Notes: a model not told the origin generated them from the letters alone. Counted from the first letter of the stretch, positions 8,177-17,398 are shown. The stretch: DNA of 64,000 nt from Bacillota bacterium (GCA_023399355.1 JAEWQC010000079.1:15769-79768), one strand, 5' to 3'. Made by a program: numbers and translations.

Positions 8177-8983
8177 ATGAATAGTTTCTTGAAACAACTG
8201 GGGGTTTATCAGCTACTCATCAGTAATTCATTCCGCCAGCGATATACGTATCGTTCCGGAGTCTGGATGCAAATTCTTGATGGGATTTTGTTCGTGTTCA
8301 TGCAGGGCAGCCTTTGGACAGCGTTAATACGGACCGGATATGCCAAGGTGACGTTAAAAGAAATGATATCCTTTGTCGTTATCAATTCTTTAGTTAACTA
8401 TGTTACATCTTTCAATGCGGCCAGTAACATTTCCAATCGAGTAGAAGACGGTTCAATCGCTACCGATTTAATCCTCCCAATCAATTTTAAGTGGAAGCTC
8501 TTTTTTGAAAATATTGGAGAGAACTTTTTTGATGTAATTTTCTCGGGAGTTTCAGGATTAACAGTTGCCCTTATTCTTTATGGCACAGCTGCGCCTGCTG
8601 GATTGTGGCAATTCGCGGCTTTTTTACTTACTGTAAGTTTTGGTATACTGATTTCTCATCAAATTATATATCTATTTGGGTTATCAGCCTTTTGGATTAT
8701 CAAGCCCTGGTATATTAGCTTCCTGACAGGTGCATTGACCAAACTTTTCGGGGGTGTCGTTATACCTCTATGGCTTTATCCGGATTGGCTCGTTACGATT
8801 AGTAACTTTCTGCCATTTCGCTTTATTACCTATGAACCTATCCAAATTTATCTGGGAAAGCATAATGGCTTTCAATCTCTTGAATGTGTGATCATGCAGG
8901 TATTTTGGATACTATTGCTTCTTATTGTTGAAAAGGTTATTTGGACAAAAGCTTCTAAAAAGATTTTTGTTCAGGGGGGATAA
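8177..8983 (+). CDS. ABC-2 type exporter permease, subunit 1
   Basis: This 268-residue integral membrane protein has about six hydrophobic segments and resembles the ABC2_membrane_6 family. These permeases pair with a DrrA-like ATPase to export small molecules, antibiotics or peptides. The conserved pattern VEDGSIATDLILPINF is typical of the cytoplasmic coupling loop. The start at 8177 is preferred because AGAGGGG precedes it. An upstream TTG at 8078 would add a hydrophilic extension and has no good ribosome site. The stop is two bases before the start of the second permease, indicating translational coupling. Confidence 0.85.
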   Translation: MNSFLKQLGVYQLLISNSFRQRYTYRSGVWMQILDGILFVFMQGSLWTALIRTGYAKVTLKEMISFVVINSLVNYVTSFNAASNISNRVEDGSIATDLILPINFKWKLFFENIGENFFDVIFSGVSGLTVALILYGTAAPAGLWQFAAFLLTVSFGILISHQIIYLFGLSAFWIIKPWYISFLTGALTKLFGGVVIPLWLYPDWLVTISNFLPFRFITYEPIQIYLGKHNGFQSLECVIMQVFWILLLLIVEKVIWTKASKKIFVQGG

Positions 8984-8985
8984 AT

Positions 8986-9789
8986 ATGAAGCTTTTTTCA
9001 ACTTGGATATCATTTATTGTCTTTAAGTATAAAATGGTTATGGAGTATAAAGGTGCTTTTTGGGCAGCAACTGTTTCCCAGGTACTATGGTATGGAGTGG
9101 ACTTTCTATTGATTTGGGTAGTTGTCAGCCGATTTAAAAATTTGGCCGGCTGGAGTGCGGATGAAATTATTTTTCTTTATTCCATCCAGCTTATTACCTA
9201 TGCAATCGCAGGTACCTTCTTCTTCAACAGTTGCACATCTCTTGGTAAACGCATCCAATCCGGTGCATTTGACGAATCGCTTACAGTACCTGTACATCCG
9301 CTACTATATGAGGTAATGTCTAATTATAATACGGATTATATACGGCATATATGTTTGGCTCTTATCATTTTTATTACAAGCTTTGTGCGCTTAGGGCTTA
9401 GTTTGACCATTTCCAGGTTTTTCATGCTGATTATTTTTTTGATGGGAGGTGCATTAATACAGGCAGGGGGATTATTAATCTTTTCAGCACCTAACTTCTG
9501 GATGATTCGTGGAGAAAAACTGCTGAATCTGTTCTTCTATGAAACCATCAGTTTTATACGATATCCCATCACGATATACCCCCTTGTTTTACAGGGAATT
9601 TTAATCTTCGTACTGCCTTATGCCTTTGTCAACTTCTATCCGGCTCAATATTTTTTAGGCAAAAGTGATTTTTCCATCTTCAGTCCGGTTTTTCAGTATT
9701 TGACCCCTGCAGTGGGTGTCCTGGTTTTTTTGTTTGGTGTGTGCTTCTGGAATTGGAGTCTAAAAAGGTATCAAAGCACAGGTTCATAA
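8986..9789 (+). CDS. ABC-2 type exporter permease, subunit 2
   Basis: This 267-residue membrane protein is of the same superfamily as the preceding gene, with about six hydrophobic helices. The region SLGKRIQSGAFDESLTVPVHP corresponds to the coupling loop seen in the partner. The start ATG at 8986 follows AGGGGGGA directly after the upstream gene. Two different permease subunits plus one ATPase is the usual composition of these heteromeric exporters. The substrate is unknown; the surrounding genes suggest the product of this locus. Confidence 0.85.
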   Translation: MKLFSTWISFIVFKYKMVMEYKGAFWAATVSQVLWYGVDFLLIWVVVSRFKNLAGWSADEIIFLYSIQLITYAIAGTFFFNSCTSLGKRIQSGAFDESLTVPVHPLLYEVMSNYNTDYIRHICLALIIFITSFVRLGLSLTISRFFMLIIFLMGGALIQAGGLLIFSAPNFWMIRGEKLLNLFFYETISFIRYPITIYPLVLQGILIFVLPYAFVNFYPAQYFLGKSDFSIFSPVFQYLTPAVGVLVFLFGVCFWNWSLKRYQSTGS

Positions 9790-9802
9790 GAGGAGGATAT
9801 TT

Positions 9803-10786
9803 ATGGCTTTTATTGAAGTAGACGATATCTCCAAGAACTATCAGATCTACAAACATGAAAAGGGATTCCTCAATAACATAAAGTCCTTGTTTCACAGGGA
9901 ATACACAGTCAAGGAAGCAGTCAGGCATGTCAGCTTTTCCATTGAACGTGGGGAAAAGATCGGATACATTGGAATGAATGGCGCAGGAAAATCCACGACA
10001 ATAAAGATGCTTTCAGGCATTCTGACCCCCAGCTCCGGTACAATTTCTGTCGGCGGATTGATTCCCTATGAGCAGCGCAGGGAAAATGCCAGACAGATGG
10101 GGGCTGTATTTGGACAACGTTCCAGACTTAACTGGGATTTGCCTATGGCCGATACTTTTGAACTCTATCGTAAAATGTACGATATCGATCCTGATCGTTT
10201 TGAACGTAACATTCAAGTTTTTACAGAACTTTTAGATATGGGAGAGTTCATAAACCGTCCCATACGCCAATTAAGCCTGGGGGAAAAAATGCGGGCAAAT
10301 CTCGCTTTGGCCTTTCTTCATGATCCTACGGTGGTATATCTGGACGAACCTACCATAGGGCTCGACGTGGTTGCCAAAAGCCGGATCCGGGAGTTTATCC
10401 GGGAAATCAATCGAAGCAGTAAGGTCACGGTTATGCTTACGACGCACGATATGACGGATATAGAAAAGATTTGCGAACGTCTGATTTTTATCCATCATGG
10501 TGAAATTTTTTACGATGGTTCACTGGCAGAATTTAAAAATACTTTCGGTTCGGGCTATAAAATTATTGTGATAAGCGCTGATACTTTAGAAACAGATCAT
10601 ATCGGCTTAACGCTGATATCGTATGAAGACAGCAAATACGTTTTTACAGGAGATAAACGTACTCTTAGTGTTGAACAGGCCCTTGCTGCTATTACAGGAC
10701 AAAAGAAAATCATTACATCATTGCAGGTAGATGAGTCTTCCATCGAGAGTATTGTGATGAAGATAGCGGGTCATACAGAACAATAA
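9803..10786 (+). CDS. ABC exporter ATP-binding protein
   Basis: This 327-residue ATPase has Walker A GMNGAGKST (about residues 58-66), signature LSLGEKMRANL (about 154-164), Walker B VVYLDEPTIGLD (about 177-188) and a switch histidine in MLTTHDMTD. The long N-terminal segment before Walker A and the C-terminal extension of about 90 residues are typical of DrrA/NatA-like export ATPases that pair with ABC2_membrane_6 permeases. GAGGAGG precedes the ATG. It is the last gene of the exporter trio. A gap of about 190 bases separates it from the acyl carrier protein gene. Confidence 0.92.
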   Translation: MAFIEVDDISKNYQIYKHEKGFLNNIKSLFHREYTVKEAVRHVSFSIERGEKIGYIGMNGAGKSTTIKMLSGILTPSSGTISVGGLIPYEQRRENARQMGAVFGQRSRLNWDLPMADTFELYRKMYDIDPDRFERNIQVFTELLDMGEFINRPIRQLSLGEKMRANLALAFLHDPTVVYLDEPTIGLDVVAKSRIREFIREINRSSKVTVMLTTHDMTDIEKICERLIFIHHGEIFYDGSLAEFKNTFGSGYKIIVISADTLETDHIGLTLISYEDSKYVFTGDKRTLSVEQALAAITGQKKIITSLQVDESSIESIVMKIAGHTEQ

Positions 10787-10975
10787 CGAGGCAAAAGATA
10801 TTCCTCACTTCTTGGCTCTTTTTCTTTAGCAAAAAGCCTGGGTGGTGGGTACTGATTCTGTTTTACGGGCGGCGAGCATATCTCCCGCCTCGCTGAATCG
10901 CAGCAGCGGTAAAGAGTTGTTTCTACAGCCGGAACATTTTCACTTGAACCGCTGTGTTATGAGGGGAGGATTATT

Positions 10976-11218
10976 ATGACTTACAGTAATAGCGAAATCA
11001 TTGAAATATTATCGAATGTCCTAAATGTGGATGCGGCAGAATTAAACAATATTGACCCAAATGATCATTTGGAACGATACGGCTTAGTGTCAATAAATAC
11101 TATTAAATTAATATCTTTGCTGGAAGAAAAATACGAATTTGAATTTCGGGATGAAGACTTAATTTTTGACAAATTTAATACACTTAATAAACTTTATGTT
11201 CTGTTAAATAATTATTAA
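10976..11218 (+). CDS. acyl carrier protein (first of two)
   Basis: This 80-residue, acidic, four-helix carrier protein has the likely phosphopantetheine serine in YGLVSINTIKL (about residue 40). The usual D-S-L triad appears as V-S-I, so priming by a phosphopantetheinyl transferase is likely but unproven. GAGGGGAGG lies before the ATG. The following FkbH-like gene starts 13 bases downstream, and the pair probably forms a loading unit in which the FkbH protein puts a glyceryl-type unit on this carrier. The upstream 190-base gap has GC-rich inverted pieces (GGCGGCGAG/CGCCTCGC) but no clear promoter. Confidence 0.85.
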   Translation: MTYSNSEIIEILSNVLNVDAAELNNIDPNDHLERYGLVSINTIKLISLLEEKYEFEFRDEDLIFDKFNTLNKLYVLLNNY

Positions 11219-11231
11219 TGAGGTATTCATA

Positions 11232-12836
11232 ATGAGTCTGCTGGAAATAGTGATGAATAATAACAAAAAGTCTGCGCAAATGGAAAGTGTCCATAAAGAA
11301 TCTATGATGTTTATTTCTAATATCACATTGGAGCCATATTTCACATCACTATTGAGTGACACTTTTTTTAGCAGTAATATTTATCCGGTTATTTCTATAG
11401 TCCGCTATGAAGATTTTTCTTTTGAAGAAAGGGAAGAAGAACTGCTAAAAGCAGACACCATAATTATATGGCTGGATTTATATGCTCTCTTCCCTAATTT
11501 GTCTGTGGATTTTATAAGCAGGGAAAAGGGGATAGAGGCAACCACTGATGAGTTGGTGTTGATATGGAAACGGTTTATTTGCAGGTTATGTGATTCATCC
11601 AGTGCTCGAATACTTTGGTTCGGTTTCGAAGATTATAGTATTCAATCCAATATCTACTTAGGTAATATCTTTTCAAAGCATGAAGTTGCCGACGAGCTTA
11701 ATCAAAGGTTATTTGTTGAATTTGCAGACAAGGTTGCGTTCATTGATCTTAAACGATTAATTGCACTGACAGGGATAAATAATGCCTTTGATCAAAAACA
11801 AAAATACCGGTGGGGAAACCCCTACAGCCAATTGCTCATCAAAGAAGCTGTAAGAGAAATTTTTAAGCAGTACTTGATTATTCATGGGATAACAAAAAAA
11901 TGTATCATTCTTGATTGTGATAATGTGTTATGGGGTGGGGTTTTGTCCGAAGACGGAAGGGAGAATTTACAGCTTGGCGGCATAGGCCCTGGGTTGAGGT
12001 TCCAAAACTTTCAGCGTTTTTTATTACAGATGTATTATTCCGGGGTTATCCTGGCTATATGCAGTAAAAATGATTTAAATGATGTATTGGAGATGTTTAG
12101 AGCTCATTCTGAAATGTTATTGAAGGAAAGACATATCTCTTGCTTTCAAGTCAACTGGGATCAAAAGTCCGATAATATTAAAAAGATTTCTGAAGTGCTC
12201 AATATAGGCTTGGAGAGTATGGTATTTATTGATGACTCCGAATTTGAAATAGAATCGATTAATACTATACTGCCAGAGGTAACTGCAATATTATATGAAA
12301 AAGATACCATATATGCAAAATTGGACTGCTTTAATTTATCTGGAAATGTAGATAACCAGGCAATCAAAATTCGTACGGAGACATATCAGATCAATCAAAA
12401 AAGACATCAGCTAAAAGCTGAATATCAAACATATGATAAATATTTGGAGAATTTACATACAACAGTCACAATTAGTAAAGCGGATGTACTGTCATTGAAT
12501 CGGATATCAGAGCTTTCTCAACGGACCAATAAATGCACAAATGGCAAACGATATACGGTGAATGAATTGAAAAATCTGAGAGCAGATGGCATGATACTCT
12601 ATTCTATTCTTGCATCAGATAAGTTTGGCGATCTCGGGTTGGTTGGAGCAATTTGCATTTATGATAATATATTAAAACTATTTTGTCTGTCGTGCAGAGC
12701 ATTGGGAAGAAATATTGAGGATCAGATGATTCAATATATTTTTAAACGACATAGGATTGTTGACATTGAGTTTTATTCTACTTCAAAAAACGATGATCTC
12801 AGAGGCGTCTTAAATAAATTGATATCGGCAGAATAA
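11232..12836 (+). CDS. FkbH-like HAD-IIIC protein, glyceryl-ACP loading type
   Basis: This 534-residue protein has a variable N-terminal domain, a HAD domain with ILDCDNVLWGGVLSEDG (about residues 225-241) and VFIDDSEFE (about 331-339), and a C-terminal GNAT-like region ending near CLSCRALGRNIEDQ. FkbH-family enzymes typically dephosphorylate 1,3-bisphosphoglycerate and load D-glyceryl on an acyl carrier protein. The HAD motif DxDxT is altered to DxDxV here. It sits directly after an acyl carrier protein gene, as is usual for this family. A weak AGGTATTC precedes the ATG. The function is inferred from the family and could involve another hydroxyacyl unit. Confidence 0.85.
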   Translation: MSLLEIVMNNNKKSAQMESVHKESMMFISNITLEPYFTSLLSDTFFSSNIYPVISIVRYEDFSFEEREEELLKADTIIIWLDLYALFPNLSVDFISREKGIEATTDELVLIWKRFICRLCDSSSARILWFGFEDYSIQSNIYLGNIFSKHEVADELNQRLFVEFADKVAFIDLKRLIALTGINNAFDQKQKYRWGNPYSQLLIKEAVREIFKQYLIIHGITKKCIILDCDNVLWGGVLSEDGRENLQLGGIGPGLRFQNFQRFLLQMYYSGVILAICSKNDLNDVLEMFRAHSEMLLKERHISCFQVNWDQKSDNIKKISEVLNIGLESMVFIDDSEFEIESINTILPEVTAILYEKDTIYAKLDCFNLSGNVDNQAIKIRTETYQINQKRHQLKAEYQTYDKYLENLHTTVTISKADVLSLNRISELSQRTNKCTNGKRYTVNELKNLRADGMILYSILASDKFGDLGLVGAICIYDNILKLFCLSCRALGRNIEDQMIQYIFKRHRIVDIEFYSTSKNDDLRGVLNKLISAE

Positions 12837-12852
12837 TTGTGGGGGGGGGTTT

Positions 12853-13845
12853 ATGATGCGGGAGAAAAAATTAAAGATGGAATTGCCGCCGGTTATTGGG
12901 TATTTACATCATTCATATCATTTGTCTATTGCGCAAGAACATCCTTTTTTTAATGAATGGTTCTTTTGTAACTATATACAACTTAAATACTATCCTAAAA
13001 AAGACTGGTTGAATTTTTTCAGTATGGATATACATTATAATCACTTCCCTTTACTGGATGTGCAGATATTAAGGAGTGAAATAATTAAAAATAATAAAAT
13101 AGATGTAGTTGAGTTCGTTATAAATTGTATTGAAAGTGATTATTATGTCTGGCTTTATATTGATGAATTTTATGATCCGGATAAAGAAGCTTATAATACC
13201 TGGCATCATACCCATGAATATCTGTTGTATGGATATAGTTGCGATAAATGTTGTTTACACTCGGTAGGCTTCAACAATCAATTTACTCAATCCGCGTATA
13301 CTTTTTCCGAAATTAGCTTTGATGATTTCTTAAAAGCTTTTAATAATGCGGAAGGTAATTTTCAGATCAAAATACTAAAATGCAATCAAAATGCTTCATA
13401 TGAGTTTGATATAGTGAATGTAAAAAATATTTTAGAAGACTATGTTAAATCAGAGAATACCTCAAAAAGAAATAGAATGCTTTGCAATCCAACTTCTGAC
13501 GCGATTTACGGTATGGAGATATACAAATATTTAAAAATGCGTTTTGAAAACCCAATTAACAGCACAACACTTTTGGATATCCGACCATTGCATATCATGT
13601 GGGAACATAAAAAATGTATGGTTTTAAGAATTAAGTTTTTGTGTGATCATCAATATTCAGATAATCTCGACCCTATATACAATGCATATCGGGATTTCGA
13701 AAAAAAGATCCTGATTCTGAGAAATCTGCAATTAAGATATATAGATACAAAAAAAGATCATTTTATCAATAAAATAATTTCGTATTTAGATGAAATATCC
13801 TATGAAGAAACCCAAATACTCACTGAATTGCTGAAATGTATATAG
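12853..13845 (+). CDS. possible BtrH-like acyltransferase of the biosynthetic locus
   Basis: This 330-residue soluble protein starts at ATG 12853 after a run of nine or ten G's. The middle part (YYVWLYIDEFYDP, about residues 100-112, then HTHEYLLYGYSCDKC and a later YTFSEISFDDFLKAF) resembles the BtrH N-terminal/cysteine-peptidase-like fold found in natural-product clusters. BtrH moves an acyl group from a carrier protein to an amino sugar. The usual N-terminal catalytic cysteine is not obvious, so the match is tentative. It follows the ACP and FkbH genes by 16 bases and is likely the acceptor-specific transferase of the unit. It converges with the multicopper oxidase gene. Confidence 0.5.
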   Translation: MMREKKLKMELPPVIGYLHHSYHLSIAQEHPFFNEWFFCNYIQLKYYPKKDWLNFFSMDIHYNHFPLLDVQILRSEIIKNNKIDVVEFVINCIESDYYVWLYIDEFYDPDKEAYNTWHHTHEYLLYGYSCDKCCLHSVGFNNQFTQSAYTFSEISFDDFLKAFNNAEGNFQIKILKCNQNASYEFDIVNVKNILEDYVKSENTSKRNRMLCNPTSDAIYGMEIYKYLKMRFENPINSTTLLDIRPLHIMWEHKKCMVLRIKFLCDHQYSDNLDPIYNAYRDFEKKILILRNLQLRYIDTKKDHFINKIISYLDEISYEETQILTELLKCI

Positions 13846-14037
13846 CCATACTTTATGTGTGTGCGCCCATGAACTTGAAAGTCGGGCAACAGGCAACAAC
13901 AGGCACGGAAAAAAGTGGATTTGTCCGCCAAATACAATGAGATGTTGCGGTGCTTAAAATACAAGAGACTGTACCTGAAGCTCATTTTTACTTCAGGAAC
14001 AGCCCCTTTATCTTCCATATGCAGGGAGTATCGGCAA

Positions 14038-15837
14038 CTAGGCATCCTCGGACGGATTTCGGACTTTATACGGGCGCATCATATCGTTGTCCTCGTGATC
14101 CAGGATATGGCAGTGCCATACATAGCCTGGCCTTGCTGCCGGATTGAATGGAAATCTGTTTTTGCCGGGCACGGAAATCTCTACATGCTGAGGAGCAAAG
14201 CGGACCCTGATCGTTGTCACTTGTCCAGGATAAGCCTGAATGGTATCTTTCCAGCCATTTTCATGAGCCGGTGGTTTTATGGGCCCATCCAACAGGTAGG
14301 GTTCTACCTGCAGCACTTTTGTCGGATGCTCCAATGGCGGCTGACCGTTAAGGGCCAACCAATCATCCGTATACTTTTCAACCAGAAAATCCTGACGGCT
14401 GACCAGCCGGAATTGAATCAAGTGGAGATGGATAGGGTGGGCATCCATCGTGAGGTTCACGATTTGCCAATCTTCGGTGGTGCCTGCCAATGGTTGTTCG
14501 GATACAGGCGAATGCCAATTCTGGCCGTTCAGTAAAACTTCCAATGGTCCGTTGGGACCTCCAACCTCAAAAAGGGTCAATGTTCTTATCTTGCTGTTGC
14601 AATTCAGAGGAACCAGATAATTCAGGTCTTCAGGCAGTGGCGGCGGCAATATGGCAGGTTTGTCAAGTATCGTAAACTGCAGGAGTTGTCCTGTCGTTTG
14701 TGGATCGGGAGGGTCTCCATCCGGAAAAGGAGCATTGGCAGTATTGGTCAGGGTTAATTTTGTGCCAGGTGCCAACTGAGAGAAATCTACCAGGATATCA
14801 ACCCGTTCAGCAGGGGCAATGAGCAGCGAGACAAGCTGAATGGGCCTGGGAAGGTAACCGCCGTCCGTACCGATTTGCTTGAAGGGCATTCGGTTCGAAA
14901 ACATCAGATTGTAGAAGCGGGCATTGGAGCCGTTTAAAACCCGAAAACGATATTGCCGCGGCTCGACGTTCAAATTGGGCCATACCCTTCCATTGACCAT
15001 AATGCAGTCTCCGAAGAACTCCGGTGTCCAGTAGGGATGAATATCCGGGTTCACTCCGGTACTGGGAAATGAGAGGGATCCGTCATCATTGAAAGAGCGG
15101 TCCTGTATGACAAGAGGAATCTCATATTTATCTTGTGGCAGCTCGGAATCTTTTCCATCCAGGGGATTATGGGGATCGCGCAATATATAGAAACCGGCCA
15201 GACCCATTAAGACATTCAGACGTGTAATGCCCAGGGCATGGTCATGATACCATAGGGTAGTCGGTTCCTGCTCATTGGCATAGTGATAACGGGATTTGAT
15301 AAAAGCAGGCCCGGTAATAGCCTCCCCAGCAGTATACCACGCTTCGGGGTAGCCGTCTGAAGACGGTTCGGTTTCTCCGCCATGCAGGTGAGTCACAATC
15401 GGAACCGGACTTTGAGCCGAAGGAAATCCCGGCGGAAATGGAGGAAACGGTGGCATCGGCATCGGAATATCATTGGGGTCAGCCCAGTGAATAGTCGGAT
15501 CTACCGCCAATGGCTGCGGCCCTGTCAGGTCATTAATCCATTGCACATTAACAGGAATGTGTCTTTTGGCTTCAAACGTAGGACCGGGGGAGGACCTGAA
15601 ATCGCAAGTGAGCTTGCCGGTTTCCGAATCTCTGACCTTGCCGCCGTAACCAAAAACAGTTGTTTTGGGGAACCCATCAGGTAATATCTGCTGTGTAAAT
15701 TCGCTGATTGTCACTTGGTAATCATGGCTTTTCACTTTACCGGTATGATCTCTTATTACAGTTGGCTCATATGTAGGAGGGACAGCCAATTGGCTTGTAA
15801 ACTTGGGAACATTATTTGGATTTAGCGGATTAGGCAT
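14038..15837 (-). CDS. CotA-like multicopper oxidase
   Basis: This 599-residue multicopper oxidase resembles spore-coat laccase CotA and bilirubin oxidases. All four copper motifs are visible: THLHGGET, LWYHDHALGITRLN, HPIHLHLIQF and GYVWHCHILDHEDNDMM, the last giving the type 1 copper Cys-His with Met as axial ligand. Such enzymes oxidise phenols, bilirubin or metal ions using O2. There is no signal peptide, consistent with a coat protein assembled from the mother cell. The start at 15837 is chosen because GAGGAGATGTCAA precedes it; the ATG 14 codons upstream lacks a site. It is an isolated minus-strand gene between the biosynthetic locus and the cassette array. Confidence 0.9.
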   Translation of the reverse strand: MPNPLNPNNVPKFTSQLAVPPTYEPTVIRDHTGKVKSHDYQVTISEFTQQILPDGFPKTTVFGYGGKVRDSETGKLTCDFRSSPGPTFEAKRHIPVNVQWINDLTGPQPLAVDPTIHWADPNDIPMPMPPFPPFPPGFPSAQSPVPIVTHLHGGETEPSSDGYPEAWYTAGEAITGPAFIKSRYHYANEQEPTTLWYHDHALGITRLNVLMGLAGFYILRDPHNPLDGKDSELPQDKYEIPLVIQDRSFNDDGSLSFPSTGVNPDIHPYWTPEFFGDCIMVNGRVWPNLNVEPRQYRFRVLNGSNARFYNLMFSNRMPFKQIGTDGGYLPRPIQLVSLLIAPAERVDILVDFSQLAPGTKLTLTNTANAPFPDGDPPDPQTTGQLLQFTILDKPAILPPPLPEDLNYLVPLNCNSKIRTLTLFEVGGPNGPLEVLLNGQNWHSPVSEQPLAGTTEDWQIVNLTMDAHPIHLHLIQFRLVSRQDFLVEKYTDDWLALNGQPPLEHPTKVLQVEPYLLDGPIKPPAHENGWKDTIQAYPGQVTTIRVRFAPQHVEISVPGKNRFPFNPAARPGYVWHCHILDHEDNDMMRPYKVRNPSEDA

Positions 15838-16316
15838 TTGACATCTCCTCTGCTTGATATTTCCGTACCTTCCTGACATCTCCTTACCTTCTTAATATTT
15901 TGGCATGAACTTTGGAAGGTGAAGTTTTGTAGTACAATATATGTGAACCGGCAATAGAGTGTGTCTTTTGAACCCGAGAGGGATTATTCAAATTCATACT
16001 TGATTTACCCGATATGAATTACTCTTAATTTCCAACAGGTCCGTCAGTATATAAAACGAGGAGTGAATCTGATACTTTTGAGGAGATTCAGATACAATAG
16101 AAAGACAAATGATGAATATTTGAAAAAATCGCTTTTGTTCAGAAGTCAGTCCAATTTTGTTTCATGGTCGGAGTTAATTGTACATGACTGATGCTTTCTT
16201 TATGTATGGAAAATAGTAGTTAATGGTGGGATAATATGCTAAAATGTTTATAAAATACATGCTAATCTATAAAATTCAGGTATCATGTCATATGGCTCTT
16301 TTATGGATATTTTCAT
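15838..16316. other. non-coding gap between the oxidase and the cassette array
   Basis: No gene with a ribosome site is seen here and no integrase fragment was recognised. GTTAATGGTGGGAT at 16219 loosely resembles the complement of the CATCCATCCGTTAAC that ends the first cassette, so it may be the left boundary of the array. This is weak evidence. Confidence 0.35.
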
Positions 16317-16577
16317 ATGACATACATGTATGGGCCTCCCACGCAGCCTGAGTTAATTCATGATAAAATAATACATATTCTAGTTGGCGCAATATCAAGT
16401 ATCATACTCGGAGGTTTTATTTATTTCTATACCATAGCGATTCTATTTGAAAGGCATTTTAGTTCTAAAAGAAAAGATAGAAAATTATTTATATTTGCAG
16501 TATTGACAATATTCATAGTAGCAAATGTAAGTGTATCAATAATAGGGTGGAATAGTTTTCAGGACCTGATCCCCTAG
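16317..16577 (+). CDS. small two-helix membrane protein, first cassette
   Basis: This 86-residue protein has two predicted membrane helices, about residues 20-42 and 58-78, joined by a basic loop (RHFSSKRKDRK). No family was recognised. The ribosome site is poor, so translation from the ATG at 16317 or 16326 is uncertain. It is the leftmost gene of the cassette array and is followed by attC site 1 after about 75 bases. Confidence 0.5.
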   Translation: MTYMYGPPTQPELIHDKIIHILVGAISSIILGGFIYFYTIAILFERHFSSKRKDRKLFIFAVLTIFIVANVSVSIIGWNSFQDLIP

Positions 16578-16653
16578 AAAGAACTTGGAAAAGGTGATTT
16601 TAAGGGTACATCATCCGTGGATGCACTCTGAACAAGGGGGCCTCATCCATCCG

Positions 16654-16820
16654 TTAACAAAGCTGTCCGCGCAAGGGTGTGCATGGTTTGAGTCCCGGAT
16701 TTGGTTCCTGAAATAATAGTCCTTGCAGTACACCACATTCCTTCACCGGGTGCGGGCACCGCCAAGGGGAAGGGCTTCGCGGGTCTGGCTCAGGAACGTC
16801 GCGACAGCGAAACGTTATCT
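16654..16820 (+). repeat. attC site 1
   Basis: R'' ends GTTAAC at 16658 and R' is GTTATCT at 16814-16820. L'' GCTGTCCGCG pairs with L' CGCGACAGC, leaving one extrahelical C. The inner part contains GGTGCGGGCACC. Confidence 0.85.
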
Positions 16821-16932
16821 GAAATGCATTCCACCGACGTCACCCGGGGCTCCAGCCGCCGGGTGAAAATGGACGCTCTGCACAGCAGGAAAAAAGCATT
16901 TATGTAGAGGGGGAAATAGTATCGAAAAGCTA

Positions 16933-17337
16933 ATGCTAAGTCTTGCTACATATGAAGATCTGGATATATTGGCAAATATGAATAAAATGCTTATTGAAGA
17001 TGAAAAGCATGATAACAAAATGAATATAGAGCAGTTGAAAGATAGGATGAAAGAGTTTATAAGTTCATATTATAACGCCTATCTTTTTACGAACGATAAT
17101 ACAGTTGTTGGTTATGCACTTGTCGATATGCAAAAAAATCCTTTATATATTAGACATTTTTTTATCTGCAGAGAATTTCGTAGGCATGGATATGGAAAAG
17201 TAGCACTCTCATACTTATTGCAATTATTAGGAACAAAGACAGTTGATATAGAAGTTATGTATTGGAATGAAATTGGTTTAAGCTTTTGGAAGTCAGTAGG
17301 TTTTGTTGAACGAAGTATTTATATGAGATTAAAGTAA
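16933..17337 (+). CDS. GNAT family N-acetyltransferase cassette
   Basis: This protein of about 134 residues has the GNAT fold. The signature region FRRHGYGKVALSYLLQLL (about residues 80-97) matches motif A (R/QxxGxG/A) for acetyl-CoA binding, and the C-terminus WNEIGLSFWKSVGFVERSIYMRL is the usual beta5-beta7 end. The acceptor is unknown; small GNATs are frequent in integron cassettes. AGAGGGGG is 20 bases before the ATG at 16933, but only 7 bases before an in-frame ATC at 16921, so the true N-terminus may be four codons longer with an unusual or mutated start. A copy of its 3' end reappears at 26838-26910. Confidence 0.85.
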   Translation: MLSLATYEDLDILANMNKMLIEDEKHDNKMNIEQLKDRMKEFISSYYNAYLFTNDNTVVGYALVDMQKNPLYIRHFFICREFRRHGYGKVALSYLLQLLGTKTVDIEVMYWNEIGLSFWKSVGFVERSIYMRLK

Positions 17338-17398
17338 ATAATTTAAAAGGAAATCCGGCCTTGACTCCGCCGTGCGGCCGGAGGGTGGAATACACTTC

